The notes beneath the pieces were generated by a model, which was given only the letters and a program-made list of their open reading frames with translations, was not told the origin of the DNA and ran no database searches. The position numbers and the translations under genes are program-made. From Thelephora terrestris (lineage: Eukaryota; Basidiomycota; Agaricomycetes; Thelephorales; Thelephoraceae), in the NCBI GenBank assembly GCA_015956445.1, contig WIUZ02000011.1, positions 558,001 through 622,000 of the forward strand: a stretch of DNA of 64,000 bases. The letters run 5' to 3'. Shown here piece by piece: positions 48,061-61,810 of the stretch; position 1 is the stretch's first letter, and every line of letters begins with the position of its first letter.

Positions 48061-51000
48061 ATGGACCAGGCTACCCCGTCATATCCGCCGGACGATCGCG
48101 TTGAACAGGACCCCCCATCTCAGGAACCATCTGGAAATGGCTCTGTGCACAAGACCGCTGGTGAAGGGGGAGCTGGAGACCCGTTGGAAACAGTAGGAAT
48201 GACTTCGACTGCCACTGAACCCCAGATACCTCGCGATGCTCACACAAACACGGCCTACACCCTCTCGCACGAACCTGACAATCACGTCCTGAGAACCGTC
48301 CCAGAGGTCACCACGGAGAGCGAGATTCCAGACCCTGCCAAGCACCCCATAGTCGAGTCCAATCCCTTACAGAATGGACTTGCCGCCGAAGAGGAACAGA
48401 AGGCAGACGTTACACCGGAATCGAAGCAAACCTCAGATGACGTACCCTCGGCGGAAAGTGCGCTGGCCGAGACCCAATCAGCACCGGAACGACCTCCCAA
48501 GCTTTCAGAACGGACAGTCTCCCTCAATGGATCGGATAGTATACCTTCAGTCCCGCCCACTCCACCAATCAGGCCCACTGCGGTCAAACCGGAAACCTTC
48601 CGACGGGATAGCTTGTCCGTTGCTTCGGATTCAGGGACAAGGTCCTCGACACCGGAGCTGGGATTGTTCACCAACCGACCGCGGATACCACCTTCACATC
48701 TATCTACACACAAGCGTTCGCTCACTGCGTCCAGAGGCAATACCGTTTCCGCCGTGCTGATATCCACCGCTCTCGAGACGATCGCGAATTCGAGGGAGGC
48801 GAAACGATCCACCCCGCTCAAGGACAGTGTCCAACGTGCATTGGATCTAGTCCGCTCGGGTGAGGGCGGGGAACGACCTCGTGAGATCTTCGAACCCCTC
48901 CGACTGGCATGCGAGACAAGGAATGAGAAGTTGATGATTGCAAGTCTCGATTGTATCTCCAAGCTCATATCGCATTCGTTCTTCGCGGAGGACACACCGC
49001 GTACCAACTTTACTTCCCCTCCTCCTTCACCCGGCGGTCCCAACGGTCGGCAGAGTGGTCCCACTCAGGGCGGCCACGAACCCTCTCTGGTCGATGCAGT
49101 TGTCCACGCGATCACCTCTTGTCACGCTGAGAGCACCCCAGAGTCGGTGTCTCTCCAAATTGTGAAAGCTCTGCTCGCCCTCGTTTTGTCTACCACAACC
49201 CTTGTTCACCAGTCCTCTCTCCTCAAGGCGGTTCGCACTGTGTATAATATTTTTCTTTTGAGCGTGGACCCAGTAAACCAGATGGTTGCACAAGGTGGAC
49301 TCACACAAATTGTGAACCACGTCTTCGCTCGGTGCAAGGTCGACCCTTCGTTGCCGAGTTTCCCCGAGACTGGCTCGCCCCCACCGAAGCACGACCCCAC
49401 CCTCTCCCCCACTTCCTCCCACCAACAAACCCCTCTCTCTGCAACTTCCCCCGTGCCACCTAGCCCTGCCCCGGAGCTGCAGCCGTTATCTCGTACGGAA
49501 TCCGCCGAAGGCTCAGAAACCGGACAGGCGAAGGAGCCCGCCCCTGTTCCGTGCGTTTTTCCGGTGGTTTCTATCATTACATCCATTCATAATCATGTAG
49601 TGATGCCGAAAATCCCGCGGAAGGGGAGGGGCATCCTCCCGTGGATGTTCCGCCGCCACATGAGCTAACAACTAACGACCTTTTCATAAAAGATTCCTTC
49701 CTGGTCTTCCGCGCGCTGTGTAAACTCACCATGAAACCAGTGACTACAGAAAGGTGCGCATATAAGCACTCAGTGGGAGAAAGTCTAACTATTTTTAGTG
49801 AACGGGACCTCAAATCACACGCAATGCGGTCAAAACTGTTATCCCTCCACCTGGTACTCACGATCCTGAGTTCGCACATGCCCCTTATCGTATCTCCACA
49901 TACAATTATCTACTCGAGCTCGAACAACGAGGCCACGAGCTTCGTTCAAGCGATCAACCAGTATCTCTGTCTTTGTCTGAGTCGCAATGCTGTTAGTCCT
50001 GTGCCCCAGGTGTTCGAGTTGAGCGTAGAGATCTTTTGGAGGGTCATCTCCGGGTTGCGAACAAAACTGAAGGTGCGTGGTTGTGCCCTTCGCGGTTTCC
50101 CTCCAGAATAATTCTCTGTTGCAGAAAGAGATCGAGGTCCTGCTGCATGAGATCTTTATCCCCATCTTGGAGATGAAGACCTCGACGGTGAAACAGAAAG
50201 CGGTGATCCTGAGCATGCTTCAACGTCTCTGTGAAAATCCGCAGGCTCTGGTGGAGATATATCTGAACTACGACTGTGATAGCGAAGCTGTGGACAATAT
50301 TTACGAGCAGTATGTGACTATTTTTGTTATATCCGCATGAAGTTCACGCCCACCCTCCCCAGCCTCATGACGATTATTTCCAAGCTGGGAACTTCACACA
50401 CCTCTGGTCCACAGCCCAAGGCCAGTGACCCGTCCAGCCCAGCCCTGACTCCCACAAGCAGCAAGCACGGTCCTGGCACCGTTCCACCCTCTTTAACGAC
50501 CAGCGCCCTCTCCGTTCCTGGCTCCGTCGACTTATCAACAATCGGACTCTCTGAACCCCAGCTAAGAAGGCAAAGCATCGAGTGCTTGGTTACTATTCTC
50601 AAGTCCCTTGTAACATGGGGTACGGGTGCCTCTTCCGGTATCACTTCCACTTTATCAACCTCGGAGGTTGCTCTGAGGCCCAGGGCTAGCGAGGATGGAC
50701 AAGGAATCTCTGCCGAGTCTAGTGAGAGGATGTCAAATTTCCCTCTCGAAACGACGAGGCAATCCACTCCCGATATCCAGGATGACCCTACCCGGTTCGA
50801 GAGCGCCAAGCAGAAGAAAACAACACTGTTGGAAGGGATCAGGAAATTCAACTTCAAGCCTAAACGCGTCAGTCCATTGGTTTTTGACCGTCATTGACCA
50901 GTTTTTTTGACACGTTCAACAGGGCATTGATTGGTTCTTAGAAGCCGGAGTCATTCCTTCGAGGTCTCCTCAGGATATCGCAAGGTTTTTGCTAGAGACT

Positions 51001-54000
51001 GATGGTTTGAGCAAAGCAATGATTGGCGAGTATTTGGGTGAAGGGTGGGTTGGTAACTTGGGGTAATCCTATTGCTTCCTTACGTTAGTTCCAGCGACGA
51101 AGACAACATTGCAATCATGCATGCGTTTGTTGATTTCTTGGACTTCAAGAACACCAAGTTTGTGGATGCGCTGCGAACGTTCCTGCAGACATTCCGACTC
51201 CCAGGCGAGGCGCAGAAAATTGACCGTTTCATGCTGAAGTTTGCCGAGCGGTACATCGACGGAAACCCCGGAACATATTTCGCCAACGCTGGTAAGATTG
51301 TCCCCGCCGCTTCCGAAAAACCATCTCACACTCCTCAGATGCTGCATATGTGTTGGCCTATGCCGTGATTATGCTCAACACCGACGCACATAATCCTCAG
51401 ATCAAGCCCCAGAACAGGATGACCAAACCACAGTTCTTCAGAAATACGTCTGGGATCAACGATGGCGCCGACATACCCGAAGAAGTTGTTTCCGGTATCT
51501 ACGATGACATCACAAACAACGAGATCCGTATGAAGGATGAGATGGAGACTGCTCTGCCTGCTGCTGGAGCCGGGCTTACGGGTGCGCTGGTCAACGTCGG
51601 CCGCAATCTCCAGAAGGAGGCATATGTGGCGCAAACGAGCAACATGGCTAACAAGACTGAGGTAGGCCACTATATATTGCTGGAGTGAAAGACTGTCTCA
51701 CATCCGTGTAGGCGTTGTTCAAGTCCCTAATGCGGTCGCAACGAAAGGGGCCACAGGGACAACAATTCTTCAGCGCTTCCCACTTTGTTCACGTCAAACC
51801 TATGTTCGAGGTGGCTTGGTTGTCATTCCTGGCCGGACTTTCTGGACCATTGCAGGAAACTGAGGACAACGAAATTGTGGAACTCTGTCTGGACGGCTTC
51901 AAGAGCGCCATCCGTCTCGCGTGTTTCTTTGATCTTGAGCTTGAACGCAACGCATTCGTAACTACTCTCGGCAAATTCACGTTTCTCAACAACTTGGGTG
52001 AGATGAAGCCGAAGAACATGGAAGCGATCAAGACCTTGCTTGATACCGCCATCACGGAAGGCAACAACCTGAAAGGCTCATGGCGAGAGGTTCTGCAGTG
52101 CGTCAGCCAGCTTGAGCATATGCAGTTGATCACTAGTGGGCACGATATCCCCGACGGGCGTAGAGGGTAAGTTCGAGCTACATCATCTTCCGGGTGTTCA
52201 CTCACATGGCACAGTAATCGCACAAAGAAACTTCCGAACGAGGATCTCGCAAACGAAAGTAGGTCAACACACATCACCGTCGCAAGCGATATGGTTTTTT
52301 CGTTGAGCCATCATTTAAACGGAGTGAGTATGCTGCCTTTGCCGTCGATTCGCTCTAACCTTTTCCACAGAGCGCAATCGTGAACTTTGTCCAAGCGTTA
52401 TGCGACGTTTCGTGGGAGGAAATTCAATCATCCGGTTTGTCACAGCAGCCACGACTGTTCAGTTTGCAGAAGTTGGTCGAGATCTCGTACTACAACATGA
52501 ACCGCATCCGTTTGGAGTGGTCGAATTTGTGGGATATTCTTGGGGAACACTTCAACCAGGTACTCCAAGTGCAGCATTATCAGTGGTCGCAAACTGACTG
52601 AAACCTTTGCTAGGTCTGCTGTCATAGCAATCCTCACGTCGGCTTCTTTGCGTTGGATTCGCTCAGACAACTTGCCATGCGGTTCTTGGAGAAAGAAGAA
52701 TTAGCCCATTACAAGTTCCAGAAAGACTTCTTAAAGCCGTTTGAGTATACAATGACACACAACTCAAACCCAGATATCCGAGAACTGGTATGCCCACAAT
52801 ATAACATTGTGACAGACAACCTCACGTCACGCACCGCCAGGTACTCCAATGTCTGCAACAGATGATCCAAGCACGCGCAGATAACTTGCGCTCTGGTTGG
52901 AGAACGATGTTCGGCGTCTTTTCAGCCGCTTCAAAAGTCCCTACAGGTTAGTCTATTTCGCCGCAAACTCCGTCCTTATTTCTGAAGTGAACGTCATCCC
53001 AGAGCGGATTGTGATGTCGGCTTTCGAAATCGTTACACGACTCAACAAGGAACGGTTCTCGGCAATAATTCGCCAAGGATCATTTGCGGACCTGACGGTT
53101 TGTATGACGGACTTCTGCAAGGTCACCAAGTACCAGAAGGTTTGCCTGCTGGCCATGGCCATGCTCCGGGGGGTCATTCCTGTGATGCTTGAATCACAAG
53201 ATTGCTCGCTCACGTCCAAAGGAGGTCCCGAGCCAAATGCCGACGATGATCCAATGATCAAGTATTGGTACCCTGTACTCTTCGGTTTCTACGATGTGAT
53301 TATGAACGGCGAAGACCTCGAGATTCGACGACTGTGAGTAGACCCGGATCGGAGATTAATCTTTTCTGAATTTATTGTCACAGAGGCCTGGATTCTATGT
53401 TTACTACGTTGAAGACATACGGGGAGGCCTTCCCGGTTGATTTCTGGGATACAGTCTGCAAAGAGTTGCTCTTCCCTATCTTCGCCGTCCTCAAATACCA
53501 CGAGGACATGTCCCGCTTCAGCACGCAGGAGGATATGAGCGTCTGGCTATCAACAACTATGATTCAGGCCCTCCGTGATCTGATAGACCTGTACACTTTT
53601 TACTTCGAGACCCTGGAGCGATTCATTGATGGCCTGTTGGATCTACTCTGTGTCTGTATCTGCCAAGGTATGATTGGTCCTGGGCGCTCCTGGGTTTTAC
53701 TAACCGAGCATTATAGAAAATGACACCCTGGCGCGGATCGGCACTTCATGTTTGCAGCAACTGTTGGAAAACAATGTGAAGAAGCTGAGCGCCCCCCGCT
53801 GGGAGCGAGTAACTTCCACATTTGCGATGCTGTTCAAAACCACGACTCCGCATCAACTCTTCGATGACGCACTGAGAGTGGAGATTGACGATGGCGGTTC
53901 CAACATCGACGATACCCCAGGTGCGTTTTTGTTTACATCAGATTTAACGAAAGCATCTCAAAGTTGAAAACAGAGACAAACGGAGATACCATAATACCTG

Positions 54001-54816
54001 CACCGCTGTCGCCTTCCGGTGTCGAAAAGCGAAACACTGACGCAAGGACGAACTTCAACGACAGACGCCGTGTCTTCAAGCAGATTATCGTCAAATGTGT
54101 ACTGCAGCTCTTGCTCATTGAAACCCTTAGCGACCTCTTGAGGAACGACGAGATCTACAATACGATGCCACCAGATCAGATGTTGAGGTTGATGGGGGTC
54201 CTCGACCACAGCTACCAGTTCGCCCGATTGTTTAACGAGGATAAGGAGCTGCGTACTGGACTGTGGAAAGTCGGTGAGTCTACATCGCAAGCTTGACAAA
54301 ATTGCAAACGCTAAACTAGCACTAGGTTTCATGAAACACCTGCCCAATTTATTGAAGCAGGAGTCCAGTAGTGCTTCCACGCTCGTAACAGTCCTGTTGA
54401 GGTTGTATTTCGACCCTCGACCAGCGCACCAAGCCATCAGGCCACAGGTCACAGAGCGACTTCTTCCGCTAGGCTTGAGCGTACTCCAGGATTTCAACAA
54501 GCTGCGATCGGACACACAGATGAAGAACATTATGGCTTGGACACCCGTGGTTGCGGAGATCATGCACGGTTTCACTAGGCTGGATAACAAAGCGGTAAGC
54601 CCTCTTTTTTTCGGATTTCCGTGGTTTCTGAGAGACTTTTGACACTAGTTTGACCGGTACATGCCCGCGATTTACCCGCACGCGACGGAGTTGCTGAGCA
54701 AGGATATGGCCCCCGAGATCCGTTACGGCGTCCGAGGGTTCTTTACTCGAGTCGGGGTGGTGAATCACATCCTGGACCCTTCTGCAATGCACGTTCTTGC
54801 CCAACAGCAACCGTGA
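48061..54816 (+). CDS. SEC7: SEC7-family ARF guanine-nucleotide exchange factor (BIG/Sec7 type)
   Basis: Nineteen exons give 1947 aa: 48061-49550, 49601-49753, 49799-50072, 50125-50309, 50363-50867, 50923-51044, 51089-51291, 51339-51661, 51712-52166, 52215-52323, 52371-52559, 52614-52787, 52841-52946, 53003-53333, 53384-53667, 53717-53920, 53974-54273, 54326-54594, 54649-54816. The first ~240 residues are disordered. The DCB/HUS region follows ([15 protein letters not shown]). The Sec7 domain begins at FNFKPKRGIDWF, with the catalytic Glu finger [10 protein letters not shown] (Glu950) and [19 protein letters not shown] helices follow ([33 protein letters not shown]). Family knowledge: it activates ARF1 at the trans-Golgi. 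All joins keep phase and family similarity. Confidence 0.96.
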
Positions 54817-55185
54817 GCAGTTTGACCCTTTCAGCCATACCACGTCCCTGTTGTACCACCCGTTATCGAGATCTGCTCTAGAGTCTACGTTTTCTTCGAA
54901 TGGTCGCCCCCGCCTGTTGTTGGTCATCCTGTTACACAGCCTTCCTCATGTGTCCCCCCCGTTAATTTATACTCATATACGGACTGGATTCTTCGCTGCC
55001 CCTAGAACACGATCATAAGGTTTTCATTAACGTAACCACATGACATGAGGAGCCTAAGTGGCATGATACATATGAAGGTGAGTGTGTGAGGGGAATAGAT
55101 AAGATATCGAGGATGATCGGTGGTCAGTGTCAGATGAAAACAAGACGGGGGAGTAACATCAATCGCATGAGGTCGTGTCAGAGGA
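54817..55185. other. Convergent 3' region of SEC7 and SLA1
   Basis: Two 3' UTRs; no gene seen. Confidence 0.5.
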
Positions 55186-58100
55186 TTAGAAGGACCCGTA
55201 AGCACCAGGACCAGGGTACCATCCGGTGGGCTGGGCAGCTAGAGCTACGAGTGGGAAAATCAGACCTTCCAGAACGAAAGGGTTCGACGGGGCCAACTCA
55301 CGATTGGTCCGTAGGGCATCGTACTTGTTAGGCGGCTGAACCCCCGAATCGTTGTTCTGCGCAAACGTCCCGGCCTTCATCTGCGCAAAGACGTTCGCAG
55401 GTGCGGTGTTATTCTGATTATGATTCGGTGGCGGTTGAGGATTGAACGGTATCGTTCCCACTACCGTACCGGGGAAACCTGTCGGATCTAGAATCACCCG
55501 TCAGAATCCATTCTACGGGCAGATGAAAGGATACCCACTGCTCTGAACTCCGCCAAACCCACTACCGTTGCCAAACCCACCAAATCCAGGTCCACCACCC
55601 GGGTAGCCGGTCGGATTGGACAACACGCCTGTCGGTTGAAAGTTTGGTAGAGGAGGCACGGGTGGTGGTGCGGGCGAGGGGATCTGGAAGCCGCTCGCAT
55701 TTGGGTATCCCGTTTGCTGGGACAAGAATCCTTGCGTCTGGCCGAAGCCGTTGGTATGGAATCCAGTCGGGTTGGACAGCACCGGCTGGCTTACAAATCC
55801 TGTTTGTTGAGGGAGGATGTTCTGTTGCGGCTGGAATCCTCCACCTATTCCCACAGGGTTGTTTCCAACGTTGTTGGAATGGGCAGTAGGGATGAAACCG
55901 GCGAACCCTGTCCTGGTAGAGACGAGAGGTTGCAAGAGTCCCTGATTCCCGGGAACCGGAGCGAAAGGTCCTCTCGGTACGTTTAGGCTGTGAGCCGACG
56001 TCGGTTGCGGCTGGAGTGTCAAACCGCCAGATGAGAGTTGTCCGATCGGCAGTGGGGAATTGCCCACCCCCATGCCGGAGCCGAACCCTGGTGGTGGGGA
56101 AACGACGGATGGGGAAGGGCTTGGATTGCTGGAGACAGATCGTTGTGGTTGGGAAGGGGAGGAAGTGATCGCAGGGCTTTGTGTTCGTAACGAAGCAAGA
56201 CGGGCGAGTTGGTTAAACACATCGTCTTCCGTAGTGTTCGCGAGACCACCTCCTGTTTTCACCGTTTGATCTTGCGGAGGTGTGGGCGCTGACTTGGTCT
56301 CAACGATCGCGGGAGCGGCTGGTCCTGGATTGGACTGCGGTGGAACAGAGGCTGTCCGTTGTGGAAGGATCGGTGGAGTCGGGGTTGGCGTGAGCGGTTT
56401 GGTGGAGCTCGGGCGGTTCGTCCAGGCATCATCATCGAAACCGCCCGAGACCGGGGGAACAGAGCCTGCCCTGACGGGTGGTGACGATGGACTGAGTAAC
56501 GCGGGAGAACCCGTCCTCTTGATCGTCTCGGAAGCGCTCGAGATCGCATTCGCATCCACGCTCGACGGAGGCAACGATTTGCTCGGTGTCGGTCGACCTC
56601 TTCGTGGAGTGTTGTTCTTTAGCGCGCCATTTGGACCGGCAAACAAGTTTGGAGCAGGCGATCTCTTCGAACCAGAGTTCTCTTCCTCTTGCAATTGCCT
56701 TGCCAACTCTTCATCGATTTTGAGTTGGGCGGTGTCATCCTTCGATGGAGCACCTTTAGGCCTCGAGGTCTCGATATGCTTCTTGACCCGAATTATATCA
56801 CCTTCTCGCAGGCCTAGCGAACGCATAGTTCCCTCGGTGATATCCCCCAAAATAGCCTCGTCAATCTTGTCCCGCTCGAACGCGTCTGAGTACCGTGTGC
56901 AATCGTCCACATCGCAGCCGGCATTCAGGAAGAACTCGAACCAATCCACCTTTGATTTCTTCTTCTTTGGCTGTTGCGTGGCCTTGGCGCTCGACCTCAA
57001 CGAGTGCCTCCTGGTTGCTAACGGTTCATCGTCATCCGACGCGCCTCGGGGTGCCGGAGATGATTCCGAAGAGCGTTTGTTCTGGCTCGCAGTCATTTTC
57101 TCAACGTAACGCATATCTTCCGAAGACATCTTCTCCGCCGGAACTTCGATAATCACGCCGTTCGTCTTGTGGAGACGAAGTTTACGGTCGTGAAATCCCA
57201 GGAAGGCTGCCTCGACACGGAACTGACCAGTACGGTCGTGCCAAACGCGGGTATTTTGACTCGGAGGAGGCCCTACAGGTGTATCAGCCAAAATGGGATA
57301 ACGAGCTTCAAAATACCCACGTCTTTCGGTAGACGACCGGGGCTGGTCGGTATCGCCGTCGAATTTTGACCCAGAGGGTCTACCGGAATATCTTAGTCCC
57401 GAGAATGATAATGAAATGGTCGTACGCACGATTGTGATTTCCTGCCTTCATCCCTTTGAGCGGCCAACTTCCTCTCTTGTTCTTGCTTCTCTCTCTCTTT
57501 CTCCCTCTCGGCCCTCTCTTTGTCCCGACGTTTCTTGTCGGCCGCAGCCACGGCTTCGGCGCGCTTAGCAGCTTCCCTAGCTCGCTCCTTCTTGGCGGCC
57601 TCTTCAGCTTCTTCTTCTTCCCGACGCCTCTCTTGCTCGGCCGCAGCCTGGGCTTCAGCTTCTTGCCCAGCCTCGAGTTCTGATTCCTGTGGCTTGCGAG
57701 CTGTATGAGCAGCAGATGGATTTCGCAGCTGGAAACCGACTTAGTACCCATAATGCATACTGGGTAGACGGGCGAGCTGACCTCGACGTAACTGGCAGGC
57801 ACCACCCCTTCCTGCCCGTCGGAGTTCCTAACCTTCCACCAATCGTCTGATTCGTTATCGAGGAGAATAAGGTCCTCCCCTTCCGCGACAGTAAGTTCAT
57901 CGTCTCCATCGGCCGTAAAGTCGTAGAGGACCACGGCGGCATTCGGATCGTACTCCTGTGAAACTTCTTGTTCAGGCTCCTCCTCTTCGTCCAAGTCTTC
58001 CGGGTCTGGAATGATCGCTGGAGCGGCGTCGAAGTGAACTGACTTTGCAGCGCTACGTGGCCGCTCTGGAGGAGCCGTTGGTTCATCGAGCGATTCTGGA

Positions 58101-59225
58101 GGAGCGGACAGGTTCTTGGAGATCTCCAGCTTCTTCACGATAGCTTCGGCGGTGTCCTTCGATCCAGCATTGAAATGAAGGTTAGCGGTATTTGGTCCAC
58201 CGATCTCAACGAGGACGTGTTTATGTTTGTCCCTGTCGATCTGAGCGGAGACGAGATGAACAGTCTGCCATTTCTGTACTGGCGCCTGTTACCTCATGTC
58301 AATGATGGGGTACAGTATCCGAGAGGGGGGGTGGAGGGGACACACCTTATCCGACTCGCTCGTAAAGAAAACAGCACCACTCCCGACACCCAGAGTACCC
58401 TTCTTCTTCTTGCCCTTCTTGTCGATTTCAGAAACGGACCAAGTTTGGATGTCATCAGCTTTGGCTTTGTTGGATGTCGCGGCGACGCGGTCCGCGGGGT
58501 CGACGTAGATACTGACCGGCCGTGGTGGCTGGAAGGGAATGTAGACGCAAAGTTATAATGTGTTGGCGTAATCACTAGGCTAAGCTTACCGACGGTGGGA
58601 CCACGATGTTAGGTATTGGAGGAACAGCTAGAGCAGCGCCGTTTGAACCTTCACCAACCTACCAAACGTAGTCAATAAGCCAATAGTGCGGCGGAGATGA
58701 AGAATCGACGAACCTCCTCCACATAAGTCTCTGGTACAAATCCAGCGCGACCTCCGGGCTTCTGGCTGCACACGAGTAACCAGGCGTCATCCTTGTCGTA
58801 CACATACAGAACTTCGTCTTCCTTGACGGTCAGTTCTCCGGGGTTTGTGGCTTCATAATCGTAGAGTGCCTTGACGGTTGATATATGCTCGGCCTGACCA
58901 GCGGAAAGATAAGTAACGATGGACGGAATGCCACGGAAGGCTAGATCCGCACCTGTTCGACGTATGCGGCAGGAACCAGGCCAACAGGGGCGTCATCGTC
59001 TTGTTTCGGCTTGACTTTCCACCAACTGCAAAAAATGATTGAAATTCAGATGGAAAATGCGGGAGAGTGGTATAGAGGGTGGATGCTCAACTCGTCGTCG
59101 ACCCGTTCGAGGAGGAGGAGAACTTGGTTCTCCTTCACGGCGAGCTCGTCATCTGCGTCTGGTTGAGGTTCGTAATCGTAAACGGCCTTGAGGACGGCGA
59201 GGTACGTTTCCAGATCGTCTGACAT
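55186..59225 (-). CDS. SLA1: Actin-patch/endocytic adaptor SLA1
   Basis: Ten exons (59092-59225, 58953-59025, 58714-58893, 58590-58658, 58346-58528, 57782-58285, 57430-57728, 55539-57379, 55302-55487, 55186-55238 or 55244) give about 1173 aa. Order: SH3-1 (LKAVYDYEPQPDADDELAV, 1-69), SH3-2 (VKALYDYEATNPGELTVKE, 70-129), a PH-like region, SH3-3 (VVLYDFTADGDDELTVAEG), a charged coiled coil (KKERAREAAKRAEAVAAAD), SHD1 (RVWHDRTGQFRVEAAFLGF), SAM-like SHD2 (VDWFEFFLNAGCDVDDCTRY), then a Pro-rich tail with repeats of LSNPTGF / SQQTGYP type (LxxQxTG, Pan1/End3 and kinase sites). Family knowledge: a clathrin adaptor that recognises NPFxD cargo and regulates Arp2/3 through Las17. The last intron has two usable in-phase acceptors 6 nt apart. 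Confidence 0.95.
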
Positions 59226-59616
59226 GTGAGGGGAGGTTCCAGGTTGAGATCACGCAGTCGCGATTTGATTTGCCTCCCTTCGCTTCTTCGATCCCCTACC
59301 CTTCTGCTTTCTTTCTTTCCTTGCGAGAAAAATCCCGGGGAATAATCGCAAACGGTAAAAAATACATACCAGAGGGATCTATTTTCCGAATATCTGACCC
59401 GCTCGGGACAGCCCTCGGAAGCGAGCTTGCATTCCGATAGCCAGTCTACTTGACTCTTGCTTTATTGCTTCCAAAAACCAGGCTGAACGCAGCCCGTCGT
59501 TCGCTACAGAAATAACGTCCTTGTCCTTGCGTTATCAAAGTGCGCGATCTCGCATCTCTTCGTCTGATCACCCAGCTCGTCGCGTGCAATCCTCACCCCC
59601 TTCCTCCCAGATAGCC
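59226..59616. promoter_or_regulatory. Divergent promoter between SLA1 and SUP35
   Basis: 391 bp separate the two start codons. A CTTCCTCCCAG just before the SUP35 ATG could be a 5' UTR intron acceptor. An upstream in-frame ATG (59521) would add 32 Ser/Arg-rich residues to SUP35. Confidence 0.4.
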
Positions 59617-61535
59617 ATGAGCAAACTCAATGCTGGCGCATTTTCATTTGTCCCCGGAAAGTCCTTCAAGACCCCCGCTCAACCAGCCCCGGAGTCCGCC
59701 CCGGAGCCAGCTCAGCCATCTTTACCGTCCCTCGATGATCTGGGCCCCCCACAGACCATCTCACTCAACATCGGGACATCGAAGCCAACACCGCCCGCAA
59801 CTCCTCCGGTTCCCCAACAACCACAATCCCAGAAACCCCCTCCTCCAAAAGCTCAAGCTCCCACACCAAAATCAGACCCATCGCCAGCCCCGGCCTCCAC
59901 AACCACAAAATTGCCACCTCCCAGTTCCAACGCGACTTCCTCCAAGACCTTTACGCTCGAGAAGGCCAAGACAGACACCACCGCGATTGTTAACGAGTTG
60001 ATCACTGTTGCTGATCAAGACACACTGAAGGACCTGTTTGGAGACGGTGCGTAGGGCCTCAAACCTTCCTCGTTAATTACCTTATGGAGCCCACAGTCAA
60101 GGAACACCTGAACATTGTTTTCATTGGTCACGTCGATGCTGGAAAGAGCACTACTGGTGGTAACCTCCTCTATCTCTGCGGTACCGTTGACAAGCGGACG
60201 ATGGAGAAGCTTGAGAAAGAAGCCAAGGACGCCGGCAGAGAGACTTGGTACTTGAGTTGGGCCCTCGATTCCACCCCCCAGGAAAGAGCAAAGGGTAAAA
60301 CTGTCGAAGTCGGTCGCGCGTATTTCGAGACCGCTATCCGACGGTACACCATTCTCGATGCCCCCGGCCACAAGACCTACGTACCTTCCATGATCTCCGG
60401 TGCCGCCCAAGCTGACGTTGCAATCCTCGTCATCTCTGCCCGCAAAGGTGAATTCGAAACAGGTTTTGAGAAGGGAGGCCAGACTAGGGAACACATCATG
60501 TTGGTCAAGACGGCTGGAGTGACAAAGCTCGTCTGTGTTATCAACAAGATGGATGAACCGACGGTGGAATGGTCCAAGGCAAGATACGACGAAATCAGGG
60601 AGAAGATGATACCATTTTTCAAGGGAGCTGGATTTAATCCTAAGACAGACGTCACTTTCTTGCCCATTTCCGGGTACACCGGCGCAAATCTGAAGGACAA
60701 AATCTCCAAGTCCGTTTGTCCTTGGTGGGAGTAAGTCCTCTGACCGCCTTCCGGGAAGACGTTCCCTTATCGTCGTCCTCAGTGGACCTTCCCTCCTAGG
60801 ACACCTAGATACCATGCCCATGGTCGACCGAAAGGTCAACGCTCCCCTCATGATGCCCGTCACCGAGAAATACAAGGATATGGGTACGGTCATTGTCGGA
60901 AAAATCGAATCAGGTCATCTGCGCAAGGGTGACACCCTCACCCTGATGCCGAACAAGGTTTCCGTCGAAGTGGCGGCGATATACAACGAAATAGAAGAGG
61001 AGGTCAACGTTGCCATCTCTGGTGACAACGTCCGGGTCCGAATTCGGGGGGTAGACGACGAGGATATCACGCCAGGGTTCGTCTTAACGAGCCCAAACAG
61101 ACCGATCCACGCCGTTCGCCAGTTTGAGGCCCAGCTGGCGGTTTTGGATCACAAGAATATCATCTGCGCGGGTTACTCTGCGGTCATGCACGTGCACACT
61201 CTGGCGGAGGAGGTTACCCTCTCGGCGCTCCTCCACTACTTCGACAAGGCTACCGGCAGGAAGTCGAAGAAGCCACCACAATTCGCGAAGAAGGGCCAGA
61301 GGATCGTAGCTCTGATCGAGGCCCCGGGTCTCGTTTGCGTAGAGAAATTTACAGACTATCCCCAGCTCGGAAGGTTCACGCTTCGGGACGAAGGTGGGTG
61401 CCTTTCTCTTTCAGAACCACATTCTCTGACGGATGGATAGGTAAAACGATTGCGATTGGCAAGATCACGAAACTTATCGAGCGTGGTGATGAGGAGGTCA
61501 CGGAGGGTGTTGCCCACCTCAGCGTAAAAGCTTGA
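59617..61535 (+). CDS. SUP35: Translation termination factor eRF3 (SUP35), GTPase
   Basis: Four exons (59617-60046, 60097-60730, 60783-61393, 61441-61535) give 589 aa. The short N-terminal region opens with a PAM2-like motif (SKLNAGAFSFVPGK) for binding poly(A)-binding protein, then Pro/Ala-rich sequence (PPVPQQPQSQKPPPPK) and an acidic LKDLFGD. The EF1A-like core has G1 GHVDAGKST (154-162), G3 DAPGH (231-235), G4 NKMD, then EF-Tu domain 2/3 signatures (DMGTVIVGKIESG, GFVLTSPNRPI, GRFTLRDEGKTIAIGKI). Family knowledge: with eRF1 it releases the finished peptide at stop codons, with GTP hydrolysis. It lacks the Q/N-rich oligopeptide-repeat prion domain of S. cerevisiae Sup35. The second exon acceptor CCCACAG gives the family junction LFGD/VKEHLNIVF. 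Confidence 0.96.
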
Positions 61536-61810
61536 GTTACCCTCTGTGCAGGATAGAAGGCGCCGCGACTTGTGACCAATTCGCTGCTTACCCGCTTAGT
61601 GTATAATCTTGATGCATTGTGTTGTGTCTGTAGATTAGACTTTCTACAAAACCCACTTTCGATATTTGACCGATCGCGATTGGATGGACGAACGGATGAT
61701 CGGGCCCTCGGGACCGGCCGTCCCTCCCGAGTCCCGACCTCCCGGCTGCAGTGAGGCAGACTCCGACCCAGCACGCTCGTCATTTCCATCACCTATCTCC
61801 TCCATTCGCA

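Noticed and set aside
48282-49064. 260-codon open frame antisense to SEC7 exon 1
   Set aside because: It mirrors a Ser/Pro/Thr-rich disordered exon, has no domain and no splice or start context; a compositional shadow.
56282-57109. 275-codon open frame antisense to SLA1
   Set aside because: Opposite strand of the Pro-rich SLA1 exon; low-complexity and without homology.
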